Shown piece after piece: positions 35,799 to 43,848 of a stretch of 47,004 nucleotides of DNA. The DNA lies in assembly GCA_964505385.1 (NCBI GenBank), contig CAZDIA010000023.1, forward strand, positions 1 through 47,004. Direction: 5' to 3'. How positions within the stretch are numbered: the stretch's first letter is position 1; each line of letters starts with the position of its first letter. Below the pieces are notes generated by a model that was given only the letters and a program-made list of their open reading frames with translations, did not search any database and was not told the origin of the DNA. The stretch comes from SLJN01 sp964505385 (GTDB taxonomy: Bacteria; Bacteroidota; Rhodothermia; Balneolales; Natronogracilivirgulaceae). The position numbers and the translations under genes were made by a program.

Positions 35799-37085
35799 TT
35801 ATCTCTTCTCAACCGGAACATATTTTCTTTCGGTATATCCTGTATAAATCTGCCTTGGCCGGTTAATTGGCTCTTTGCCCTCTCTCATCTCTTTCCACTG
35901 AGCAATCCAGCCGGGCAGGCGGCCGATGGCGAACAACACGGGGAACATCTCCGTAGGGATTCCCATCGCTTTGTAAATGATGCCGGAATAGAAATCCACA
36001 TTAGGATAAAGTTTTTTCTCCGCAAAGTAATCATCGCTAAGTGCACGCTCCTCAAGCTCTCTGGCTATATCGAGGATGGGCTTATTTACATTAAGCTCTT
36101 TCAGAACTTCATCACTGTAAGCTTTAATGATTTTTGCTCTTGGATCATAATTTTTATAAACCCTGTGGCCAAAGCCCATTAGTCGGAAAGGATCATCCTT
36201 ATCCTTAGCTTTATCTATCCACTTGCTAACGTCACCGCCATCTTCCTCAATTTTATTAAGCATTTCTATTACAGCCTGATTCGCCCCTCCGTGCAGCGGG
36301 CCCCACAGAGCTGATATCCCGGCTGATATGGAAGCATAGATATTGGCATGTGAAGACCCTACCATTCTAACGGTTGATGCAGAACAGTTCTGCTCATGAT
36401 CGGCATGTAAAATCAACAATAAATCAAGAGCCTTTGCCACGTTTGGAGGCACCTCATACTCTTGAGTAGGCAGCGCGAACATCATATGCAAAAAGTTTTC
36501 CGCATACGAAAGGTTGTTATCGGGATACATCATCGGATGACCCATAGAGTTTTTATAAGATTGCGCAGCTATCGTGGTAATCTTGGCAATCAGCCTGCGC
36601 GCGTGCCGGTCAATTTCCTCATCAGTCGGATTCGGATTTAACGACTCCGGATAATAAAGGGAGAGCGAAGATACCATAGAAACCAATACCCCCATCGGAT
36701 GCGCTTTCTGCGGATAGGCATCAAAAAAATGTTTCAGATCCTCATGAATAATGGTATGTGTTCGAACATCATGATCAAACTCTTCCAGTTCTTCCTTAGT
36801 CGGCAACTCTCCATAAATCAATAGATAAGCGACCTCAATGAAAGATGAGTTTTCACACAAATCTTCAATTGAATAGCCACGATGTCGCAATATTCCCTCT
36901 TCACCATTTATAAAGGTAATATCGCTCTGAGTTGATCCGGTGTTCTTATATCCGACATCCAGAGTAATACATCCTGATTCGGCTCTCAGTTTACTGATAT
37001 CGAGCCCGCGTTCCTGTTCCGTTCCCTCAACCATCGGGAGGTAATAGGATTTTCCATCAATGATTAATTCAGCTTTTTTTTCCAT
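35799..37085 (-). CDS. gltA: Citrate synthase (type I)
   Basis: 428 residues; condenses oxaloacetate and acetyl-CoA in the TCA cycle. Conserved parts: LDVGYKNTGSTQSDITFING, ILRHRGYSIEDLCENSSFIE, VAYLLIYGELP, the catalytic-histidine regions ALWGPLHGGANQAVIEML and LMGFGHRVYKNYDPRA, and FYSGIIYKAMGIPTEMFPVL with the C-terminal RPRQIYTGYTERKYVPVEKR. Length equals the hexameric type I enzymes. ATG 37085 matches the family start. It shares the strong terminator with the GH3 gene. Confidence 0.97.
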   Translation of the reverse strand: MEKKAELIIDGKSYYLPMVEGTEQERGLDISKLRAESGCITLDVGYKNTGSTQSDITFINGEEGILRHRGYSIEDLCENSSFIEVAYLLIYGELPTKEELEEFDHDVRTHTIIHEDLKHFFDAYPQKAHPMGVLVSMVSSLSLYYPESLNPNPTDEEIDRHARRLIAKITTIAAQSYKNSMGHPMMYPDNNLSYAENFLHMMFALPTQEYEVPPNVAKALDLLLILHADHEQNCSASTVRMVGSSHANIYASISAGISALWGPLHGGANQAVIEMLNKIEEDGGDVSKWIDKAKDKDDPFRLMGFGHRVYKNYDPRAKIIKAYSDEVLKELNVNKPILDIARELEERALSDDYFAEKKLYPNVDFYSGIIYKAMGIPTEMFPVLFAIGRLPGWIAQWKEMREGKEPINRPRQIYTGYTERKYVPVEKR

Positions 37086-37435
37086 AGCACAATAATTTTA
37101 ATAGTGTAGTCCGGTCATCATCCGGGTTATAATTAACAATCACTTTATTCAATTACAAATAATCCCAAATACTTAAAAAAGGTTGTTACTCAAGTATAAT
37201 GGTTTTTAGCTTAGGTCATTATAAGAATTTTGCGAATTTTCGTCATCAGCGTTTTTTCATAAAAGTTTTCAGATATCAAAATCTGAAATTACAGCAACTT
37301 ATCCGTGTCGGATTTTACTGCCGGCCAATAATATTGCCAATTTCATTCGGGTTATCTGGTAAAATTCCGGTTATTTTATTCAATCATCTTATTGAGCCTG
37401 GATTGTACACAAAGACATTCAGCCGATCAATAAAA
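37086..37435. other. Intergenic region upstream of gltA
   Basis: About 350 bp between the gltA start and the amidohydrolase terminator, both on the minus strand. It should contain the gltA promoter. A 91-residue plus-strand frame (37199-37474) lacks any motif and ends in the terminator, so it is not called. Nothing else is seen. Confidence 0.4.
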
Positions 37436-37465
37436 ATGCCCCGATTCAGTATAAAACCGGGGCAT
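37436..37465 (-). terminator. Intrinsic terminator of the amidohydrolase gene
   Basis: Stem ATGCCCCG (37436-37443) and CGGGGCAT (37458-37465). On the minus strand it is followed by a T-run (TTTTTA). It lies 36 bp after the amidohydrolase stop. Confidence 0.82.
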
Positions 37466-37500
37466 GTATCATAAAACTAATTACAACGGCAGGCCGAATA

Positions 37501-38811
37501 TCATTCCAGATCAATTTGGTTTCCTGCGACCCATACGCCCATGAGTGTGCGGGTATTGGTAATATCTTCGGTGGGGTCCTCTTCCAGAGCAATAAAGTCC
37601 GCATTACTGCCGGTTTCAAGCGTACCAAAATTCTCATCTTCAAGGTTCATACATTCCACCGCACCTGCCGTAGCTGAATACAGTATTTCCATGGGATCCA
37701 TACCAGCTTCGGCCATCATCTCCATTTCTTTGTGCTCAAAGAAACCGGGGAATCTTGCAGGCATGCCGCTGTCTGTTCCCATTGCGATATCAACGGCAGA
37801 TTCATAGATAGCTTCAAGATTTTCTTTGGCCAGAGGTAGCTGCTCTTCAAAATATTCGGCTTCTTCGCTATCCTGAAATTGCTGCTGTACTTCTTCTGAT
37901 TCAAGTTCGGCTGCTATTTCATCAAATGGACCGCGCTGAAAAAACGGATCATCAAAAAATTCCGGCCGCTCCTGATAGACAAAGGTAGAAAGCTCACGAG
38001 TAAGCGTTGGGATATAGCAAATATCGTGATCCTGCATTGCACTTACGAGCGTAAAATCCGCGGCGCGGTCGCGTACACTGTGAGCAATTACCGTAGCTCC
38101 GGCTTCGATTACCTCAACGGCATCTTCCCGTTCAACGATATGAGCAGCTACTTCAAGTCCGTGCCCGTCAGCCGCATCAATGACAGCCTGAAAGACTTCC
38201 GGCGGCATTTTTTCACCCTGGCCCAGCTGATCATCAATCCTGATTTTAATCCAGTCTACATTGTTTTCTGCAGCTTCATCAACCTGAGCCTCTGCGTCTT
38301 CAGGGGTATCAGCATCAATAACAGGTCCGCTGACATAAACCCTCGAACGGGTCAGGTCCTCTGTATCCTGTTCGTCGCGGACATCCACACCTTCAAATCC
38401 ATAGTCACCCAGACTTACCACCGATGTTACCCCATATCGGGCATACGTATCAAGGTCTCTGAGAATATTTTCACGATTATAGTGCTCTTCACCGGCTTCC
38501 AGTCCCTCAGAGACACCCACATGGCCATGCGTGTTTACCAGACCGGGCATTACAAATGCTCCATCAAGATCTACAATTTCCGCCCTTTCCGGAGGCTGTA
38601 CCACACCTTCTTCACCGGCAGAAAGCACTTGCCCTTCTTCAACTACGAGCACCCCGTCAATCGGCTCGGCGCCAGTGCCATCATACAAAGTGATATTAGT
38701 GTAGGCTGTCACATCAGGCAACTCATCATCTGCTGCCTCTTCAGTCTGGCAGCCGTAAAAAATAAGAGCAACGCCTGTTATAAATAAAATAACCAACTTA
38801 TTGTATGTCAT
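37501..38811 (-). CDS. Amidohydrolase-family lipoprotein
   Basis: 436 residues. Signal peptide with lipobox IFYGC (Cys21), then an imidazolonepropionase/prolidase-like amidohydrolase. The composite beta domain at the start (NITLYDGTGAEPIDGVLVVE) leads to the metal motif VMPGLVNTHGHVGV (H95-G-H97), VAAHIVERE (histidine strand), VIAHSVRDR and the catalytic Asp region AMGTDSGMPAR, ending in the second half of the composite domain (LETGSNADFIALEEDP). A periplasmic or outer-membrane hydrolase of cyclic or peptide amide bonds is likely, possibly a dipeptidase; the substrate is unknown. Very acidic overall. ATG 38811 gives the signal peptide. Confidence 0.88.
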   Translation of the reverse strand: MTYNKLVILFITGVALIFYGCQTEEAADDELPDVTAYTNITLYDGTGAEPIDGVLVVEEGQVLSAGEEGVVQPPERAEIVDLDGAFVMPGLVNTHGHVGVSEGLEAGEEHYNRENILRDLDTYARYGVTSVVSLGDYGFEGVDVRDEQDTEDLTRSRVYVSGPVIDADTPEDAEAQVDEAAENNVDWIKIRIDDQLGQGEKMPPEVFQAVIDAADGHGLEVAAHIVEREDAVEVIEAGATVIAHSVRDRAADFTLVSAMQDHDICYIPTLTRELSTFVYQERPEFFDDPFFQRGPFDEIAAELESEEVQQQFQDSEEAEYFEEQLPLAKENLEAIYESAVDIAMGTDSGMPARFPGFFEHKEMEMMAEAGMDPMEILYSATAGAVECMNLEDENFGTLETGSNADFIALEEDPTEDITNTRTLMGVWVAGNQIDLE

Positions 38812-39242
38812 GATCTGTTGTTTTAGGCTATGTTATGTTATTGTTTCTTAATTCTTTCATTATTCAACTTAAGCAAACTCATTTTAGTTTAACAATCCTT
38901 AAATCACAAATTGGCATTCAACTTTTGCGCGCCAAGTGTTATCCCGCACTATCAGCTGAATATATTCTGTATAATAAACTGTAAAACTTTACATGCCGTG
39001 AACTTAATAAATCACACGTGCATGAAAAAGTTTCCGGCATATATTTAATGATTTTGAAACTATTTAAAGCTGACTGTGGAAAATATGGGAAAAATTAGTG
39101 CCATTTTCACAATTGATAGACAGACTTCGACTTATTTTAATATCTTCAGGCCGCACTTGATTTTTAGCTGAGACCGCCTACGAAGTCCATTCAAAATTAC
39201 AAATAGTTTTTCGCATATTAAGGCGACGATTTTTTTCGGAAT
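38812..39242. other. Intergenic region between divergent amidohydrolase and M90 peptidase genes
   Basis: About 430 bp, AT-rich, expected to hold both promoters. No gene, hairpin terminator or RNA gene could be recognised. Confidence 0.4.
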
Positions 39243-40004
39243 ATGTTCAACTGGCTAAAAAATAAAAGAAGGGACCACTATAAAAAAACCGGGATCACCT
39301 CGGCAGAAATCAACATTATTTCTGCTAAGGCTCCCATAACCCGTAAGGTACCTGATTCGCTCCGCCGTGATTTTTATGAAACGGTTGCTGTATTTGTGAA
39401 GGAGAAAAATTTCGAAGGATGCGGCGGATTGGAATTAACCAATGAAATCAAGCTTACCATTGCCTCTCAGGCCTCTCTGCTGTTGATCGGCGGGATCAGT
39501 GATTACTACCCGGATTTATTTTCCATCCTCGTATATCCCACCCCGTACTTTGCGCCGGTTCAGGATATGCAGGAAGATGGCGTGGTAGTTGAAGGGCGTG
39601 AGCTGCGGCACGGGGAATCATGGGGACAGGGAAGCCTGGTGCTCGCCTGGGATGAGGCGGCATCGGATTCCAAAAACCCCAACTCAGGCAGAAATCTTAT
39701 TATTCACGAGTTTTCCCACGAGATTGATCAGGAATTCGGCCTTACAGAATCTGCCACTCTCGAAGCTCATCCGGATTGGGGATCAATTATGAAAGGCTCT
39801 TACGAAGATCATCTCAATAGTGTAGATTTCGGCCGTCCAACCCTTCTTGATCCCTACGGAGCCACCGACCTTGCCGAGTTTTTTGCCGTTAGTACCGAAG
39901 CGTTTTTCGGGATACCAGTCAAAATGCAGAAGCAGCATCCGCAGCTCTACCAGCAATTAGCGAAGGTTTACAATCTTGATCCGGTTTCCTGGCGGAGAAT
40001 TTAA
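39243..40004 (+). CDS. M90-family zinc-dependent peptidase (MtfA-like)
   Basis: 253 residues, near the length of E. coli MtfA (265). The N-terminal FNWLKNKRR is basic. It has the zinc motif HEFSHEID (H155-H159) and the downstream glutamate motif DLAEFFAVSTEAFFGIP, as well as FAVST and the preceding ILVYPTPYF strand and GSLVLAWDEA. MtfA is a cytosolic aminopeptidase that binds the glucose-PTS regulator Mlc in enterobacteria; that partner is not expected here, so the biological role is open. Its TAA is one base from the start of repeat copy A. Confidence 0.9.
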   Translation: MFNWLKNKRRDHYKKTGITSAEINIISAKAPITRKVPDSLRRDFYETVAVFVKEKNFEGCGGLELTNEIKLTIASQASLLLIGGISDYYPDLFSILVYPTPYFAPVQDMQEDGVVVEGRELRHGESWGQGSLVLAWDEAASDSKNPNSGRNLIIHEFSHEIDQEFGLTESATLEAHPDWGSIMKGSYEDHLNSVDFGRPTLLDPYGATDLAEFFAVSTEAFFGIPVKMQKQHPQLYQQLAKVYNLDPVSWRRI

Positions 40005-40005
40005 T

Positions 40006-40155
40006 TAGTGTCTGTAAGAAAACTCTAAGTGCCTCTAAGAAATCGCCAAGATCAAGGCGCGCGAAGTCCCAAAAAAGCGGAGTCCCGAACGCTTTCGGGA
40101 TGAGCATTTTTGGGACGAGCGGAACGAAGATATTGGCGTTTTCTTAGAGGCACTA
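40006..40155. repeat. Intergenic repeat copy A with imperfect inverted ends
   Basis: 150 bp filling the gap between the M90 peptidase (plus) and recD (minus) exactly. The outer parts are imperfect inverted repeats: GCCTCTAAGAAATCGCCAAG near the left end and TTGGCGTTTTCTTAGAGGC at the right end. The centre has a hairpin, TCCCGAA (40083-40089) and TTCGGGA (40094-40100). The same sequence occurs inverted at 32672-32955. Its last bases supply recD's TAG stop (40153-40155). Confidence 0.75.
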
Positions 40156-42144
40156 ATCAGCTTCCCACAACCTTCCGGGTAGCCCGCTCGACCGCTCCAC
40201 CCTGCGGGTTACCGCCTGCTGGATTATGGAATTATCCGCCAGAAGACCAAATGAGTTCCGGGCACGGGTCAATGCGGTATAAAACAACTCTCTTGTCAAA
40301 ACCGGTGATGAGCGCCGGGGCAGTACCAGCAAGATGTGATCAAACTCCGATCCCTGGGATTTGTGCACTGTAATCGCCCATGCAGGTTCACATTCGGTTA
40401 TCTGCGCAGGAATCAGTGCCTCGTATTTTTTTTCACCCGATTCCCCCGCCGGTCGTTCCACGTACACTTCGAGCCGATCATGTTCAGTGTTATAAAGCGC
40501 GATTCCGACATCGCCGTTAAATAAACCGAGTTGATAGTTATTGCGGGTAAACATAATGACTTTCCCCGGAAACCACTCCCCTTTCGAAAATCTGCCGCTT
40601 TTGGGTCGCAACACCTGCTCCATTTCCCGGTTGATATAGTCCGACCCTTCCGGGCCGTGTTTATGGCCACATAATATTTGCCTTTTCCGGAGCCATTCAA
40701 AAGATTCAGCCGGCGAAATACCGGGATCACCAAGCTTTTTATAGTGGTCAATAAACAGCCGGACCGCATCTTTAAGACTGTTATCGGAATTCCGGAACAG
40801 CTCATCGCCATCATGTTCAGTCAAAATCTGAAGGGTTTTACGGCCATCCATCCTGTTCACCGCATCCGCCAACTGTCCGATTCCTGAATCCTTTCGAAAT
40901 CTGCGTGATTCGGTCAGCTCAACAATTGAGTCATGAAGCGGCGATACTTCATCAGCCATATCATCAGGATATTCAATCCCACATTTATCAGAAAAATTGT
41001 GGAATAGCGGACTCACCGCATTCAGGGATTTTTGCGGAGATTGACAAATATCACCCAAAACGGCACCTGCCTCAACCGAAGCAAGCTGATCTTTATCACC
41101 GAGCAACACCAATCTGCATTCATCGCGCAAAGCGGACACCAGCTTATACATCAAAGCGAGATCTACCATAGACGCTTCGTCTACGATGACTACATCATAG
41201 GGCAGAGGGTTTTCACGATTATGCCTGAAGTGCGGACTGTTGTGAATACTTTTAAGCAACCGGTGGATGGTAAATGTCTCTTTCGGAACAGCAGATTTCA
41301 CCTGTTCGCCAAGTCCCGGAGATTCCAGCCCCTGGAGCACGGATTCACGAACCCTTGCCGCCGCCTTGCCGGTTGGAGCGGCTATCGCAATACGGAGAGG
41401 ATTTTTAAGATTGAATGATTTGGCGAGTCGCTCATTGCCGGAAAGCTCTGTCAAAAGAGCTAAAAGCCGAAGCACCGTAAACGTTTTGCCGGTACCAGGT
41501 CCTCCGGTAATCAGCGTAAACGTACTGAGCAGTGCCGTTAGACTTGCAACCTTTTGCAAATCCGGGTTGGATTCATTATCCGGGAAAAGCTCTGCGAGCA
41601 GGTTTTGAATCTCTTTGAAATCTTCCGGTTGAAGATTATTGATTAATTGATCCAGACGATCCCGGCTATCCCGGCTTCTGATTAGAATTTCATTCGCGAG
41701 TTCCAATTCATACTTCCAGAACTTTCTCAAATAAAGCCTGGATCCCTCCAGCACCAGTGGAAACTCTTTGCTTTCGCTGTCACCCACCGTTTTTGTTTGT
41801 TGGATTTTATCCTTCCAATCGGATTCCCCATAAATTTCCGGACCGGTATCGCCACCCCATGCCGTTTCTTCAAATAAGCGAACATCCGGACCAAATCTGT
41901 CCAAATCAATGGCGACATGTCCCTGACGGCTGGCGTAAGTGAGCAGTGCTGCCGCTTTAAGTACCGCAGGATTGGTTTCTCCCATTTTTTCATACAAAAA
42001 ATGCGGGAAGTAATAGTCCACATACTGAATAACCCCGGACTCCGCCAATGACTTCAATTGCGAAAATATATCACCGGAACCTGATCCGGCATCCGGTTCG
42101 CTTTTACGGTTGGCGTTAGTAAAGATATCCAGTTGGTTGCTCAT
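40153..42144 (-). CDS. recD: Exodeoxyribonuclease V subunit alpha (RecD helicase)
   Basis: 663 residues, close to E. coli RecD (608) with a longer N-terminus. Walker A GGPGTGKTFT at 214-223, KAAARVRESVLQGLESPG, Walker B VVIVDEASMVDLALM, LVLLGDKDQLASVEAGAVLG (motif III), and the C-terminal motifs CEPAWAITVHKSQGSEFD and RELFYTALTRARNSFGLLA (SF1 motifs V and VI). It should be the 5'-3' helicase subunit of RecBCD in double-strand break repair. recB and recC are not next to it. Its TAG stop lies inside repeat copy A, so the C-terminus may be altered by the repeat. Confidence 0.94.
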   Translation of the reverse strand: MSNQLDIFTNANRKSEPDAGSGSGDIFSQLKSLAESGVIQYVDYYFPHFLYEKMGETNPAVLKAAALLTYASRQGHVAIDLDRFGPDVRLFEETAWGGDTGPEIYGESDWKDKIQQTKTVGDSESKEFPLVLEGSRLYLRKFWKYELELANEILIRSRDSRDRLDQLINNLQPEDFKEIQNLLAELFPDNESNPDLQKVASLTALLSTFTLITGGPGTGKTFTVLRLLALLTELSGNERLAKSFNLKNPLRIAIAAPTGKAAARVRESVLQGLESPGLGEQVKSAVPKETFTIHRLLKSIHNSPHFRHNRENPLPYDVVIVDEASMVDLALMYKLVSALRDECRLVLLGDKDQLASVEAGAVLGDICQSPQKSLNAVSPLFHNFSDKCGIEYPDDMADEVSPLHDSIVELTESRRFRKDSGIGQLADAVNRMDGRKTLQILTEHDGDELFRNSDNSLKDAVRLFIDHYKKLGDPGISPAESFEWLRKRQILCGHKHGPEGSDYINREMEQVLRPKSGRFSKGEWFPGKVIMFTRNNYQLGLFNGDVGIALYNTEHDRLEVYVERPAGESGEKKYEALIPAQITECEPAWAITVHKSQGSEFDHILLVLPRRSSPVLTRELFYTALTRARNSFGLLADNSIIQQAVTRRVERSSGLPGRLWEAD

Positions 42145-42192
42145 GAATAAATAAGTGGAATCAGACTTACATACGGCTATCTGAATGTAGCA

Positions 42193-42645
42193 CTATTCAA
42201 GTGGTTTTGGTATCCCTTTTTTATCAAGCACCGCCGGATACTGAAGGAAATCATCTCCAAGATTATCCTGTTCTACCGTAATCAAGTGTTCCCGCCAGTT
42301 GAGGACCTTTCCGAAGCCCGTCAGGTACTCAAACCGATTCCGGGCTTTCAGTTGTAAATCACCTATGGTAACTGCATTTACATCCCCCGGTGAATCGTGT
42401 GCAAAATTAAACTGATCCATCCATTCCTGCCGGGTATAATATTTTGCCAGCCATTTCCTTGCGGTTCCGCTGCGACCCTCCGGAAAAAACCTGAAAGCGT
42501 AGCCGTCACACTCCGGATACATAAATTCCTCAGAAATTACCGGGTGCAAAGATTCGAGCGAGTAATCTGCTCTGATGGCAACTTTAACCCAAACTCCGCG
42601 ATCATTTTTCACGGCTACTTTAAATATAAATACAGGTATCAGCAC
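42193..42645 (-). CDS. pRiA4b ORF-3-like protein
   Basis: 150 residues. Matches the plasmid pRiA4b ORF-3-like/IS1096 TnpR-like pattern: VFIFKVAVKNDRGVWVKVAI then DYSLESLHPVISEEF, later VTIGDLQLKARNRFEYLTGF with GKVLNWREHLITVEQ, and the C-terminal YPAVLDKKGIPKPLE, which is like the YPRVVxxxGxxPP ending. Function is unknown; many homologues are chromosomal and unrelated to mobile elements. GTG 42645 is the chosen start. It lies 48 bp upstream of recD in the same direction, so they may be cotranscribed. The similarity is by motif only. Confidence 0.6.
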   Translation of the reverse strand: MLIPVFIFKVAVKNDRGVWVKVAIRADYSLESLHPVISEEFMYPECDGYAFRFFPEGRSGTARKWLAKYYTRQEWMDQFNFAHDSPGDVNAVTIGDLQLKARNRFEYLTGFGKVLNWREHLITVEQDNLGDDFLQYPAVLDKKGIPKPLE

Positions 42646-42722
42646 TGATAAATTCCCGGCAGATTTATTACATTTGGTGCAATCCCGAAAATAATTTCAT
42701 ACAGCAGCTTGTCAAACTTTCC

Positions 42723-43439
42723 ATGAAAACAACCCATCTTGATAGAGAACGAAAATTTATCGGGTGGACCGAACAAGTATCCCTCGGCCGGAAAATTTAT
42801 CTCGGTGTGGAGTTTTTCTTTCTGTTCCTGGCTATACCCGCTTTGATATTCTACTACTGGATGCCCTTCAGTAAATTGGGTCTGCTTTTGGGATTTACTG
42901 TTTTATGCGCCCTCATCCTCTGGTTTGATCCTTCCTTTAATACCAGGAAGCTTTGGAATTATAAAGGGTTAAAGAAATCAATCATAAGTATGTTACTGCG
43001 GTTCATTCCGGCCGCGGTATTTCTGACTCTGATCATCACTATGCTTGAGCCGGAGAAACTATTCAACATGTTCTGGGATGATTTCAATAACTGGCTGTTC
43101 ATCATAGTCGCCTATCCCCTGTTTTCGGTTTATCCGCAGGAATTAATTTACCGCTGCTTTTTATTTCACCGGTATCAGCCGCTATTCCCCCGGCAGAGAT
43201 TTATGATTCATGTCAGCGCCCTGAGTTTCGGCTATATGCACATCATCTTCGGCAACTACCAGGCTGTTTTTCTCACCTACGGCGCCGGATACATCTTCGG
43301 AAGAACCTATGCGGAGTCCAAATCGCTGCTTGCCACCTCCGTGGAACACTCCATTTACGGAGTGTTGATTTTCACAATCGGCTTTAATCACTATTTCCTG
43401 AACTCCATCGTACTTGATTTAAATTTACTCTTCAACTGA
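42723..43439 (+). CDS. CPBP-family intramembrane protease-like membrane protein
   Basis: 238 residues with about seven hydrophobic segments. CPBP/Rce1-like motifs are near the C-terminus: PQELIYRCFLF for motif 1 (usual EExxxR), FGYMHIIFGN for motif 2 (FxxxH), and AESKSLLATSVEHSIYG for motif 3 (His). The first Glu of motif 1 is Gln here, so activity may be lost or altered. Family members cleave membrane or prenylated proteins or process peptides. It is divergent from the pRiA4b-like gene and 409 bp before the PBP gene. Confidence 0.78.
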   Translation: MKTTHLDRERKFIGWTEQVSLGRKIYLGVEFFFLFLAIPALIFYYWMPFSKLGLLLGFTVLCALILWFDPSFNTRKLWNYKGLKKSIISMLLRFIPAAVFLTLIITMLEPEKLFNMFWDDFNNWLFIIVAYPLFSVYPQELIYRCFLFHRYQPLFPRQRFMIHVSALSFGYMHIIFGNYQAVFLTYGAGYIFGRTYAESKSLLATSVEHSIYGVLIFTIGFNHYFLNSIVLDLNLLFN

Positions 43440-43457
43440 TTCATTTGTTGAAAATTT

Positions 43458-43500
43458 AACCACAGAGCTCACGGAGAAAAAACGCTGAGAACACTGGGAA
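43458..43500 (+). repeat. CACAGAG-type intergenic repeat, copy 1
   Basis: AACCACAGAGCTCACGGAG followed by AAAAAACGCTGAGAAC. It resembles the copy at 43676-43716 (AACCGCAGAGTTCCCGGAGG, then AAAAACGCAGAGGAC) in the same orientation, 218 bp away. Non-coding; degenerate CAGAG-type repeats. Confidence 0.55.
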
Positions 43501-43547
43501 GTTGGTATTGTTGCCATGCTGATATCTATCATACTGAGCCCCAATCT

Positions 43548-43574
43548 GTCATGCTGAGCCTGACGAAGCATGAC
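43548..43574. repeat. Short palindromic (REP-like) element
   Basis: GTCATGCT (43548-43555) and AGCATGAC (43567-43574) with an 11-base loop, near other GTCAT-type repeats. It has no T-run and looks like a dispersed palindromic repeat. Confidence 0.5.
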
Positions 43575-43675
43575 TTACGAGCACACTCTATCTATAACTC
43601 TCACTACTCGTGGATGAATCGTGTTCCCTTCGTGACCCGGCTGTCCGCCTCTTGGCGGGCTGTCGGGACTGTTGA

Positions 43676-43716
43676 ACCGCAGAGTTCCCGGAGGAAAAAC
43701 GCAGAGGACTCAGGCC
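43676..43716 (+). repeat. CACAGAG-type intergenic repeat, copy 2
   Basis: Direct copy of the element at 43458-43500: CGCAGAGTTCCCGGAGG then AAAAACGCAGAGGACTCAGG. It runs into a second small inverted motif, CTCAGG and CCTGAG. Confidence 0.5.
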
Positions 43717-43848
43717 TGTCCTGAGTATAGTCGAAGAGATCATGAGCACAATTAAAAAACTCCGGTACCTCCCTTAGTCATTAGCGACTTTTGCCGGTTA
43801 TTTTCTTCACAGACAAATCTAAAAATAAATATTGTGCGTTAACACGGC

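Larger units (their letters stand above)
43440..43848. other. Intergenic region with several dispersed repeats
   Basis: About 410 bp. It contains two direct copies of a CACAGAG/CGGAG/AAAAACGC motif (43458-43500 and 43676-43716), an 8-bp hairpin at 43548-43574, and a further short inverted motif (CCGCC ... GGCGG) near 43650. The final 110 bp should hold the PBP promoter. No gene is seen. Confidence 0.55.

Noticed and set aside
37199..37474. 91-residue plus-strand open frame upstream of gltA
   Set aside because: No family motif, atypical composition, and it ends within the amidohydrolase terminator; it is more likely chance in an AT-rich promoter region.
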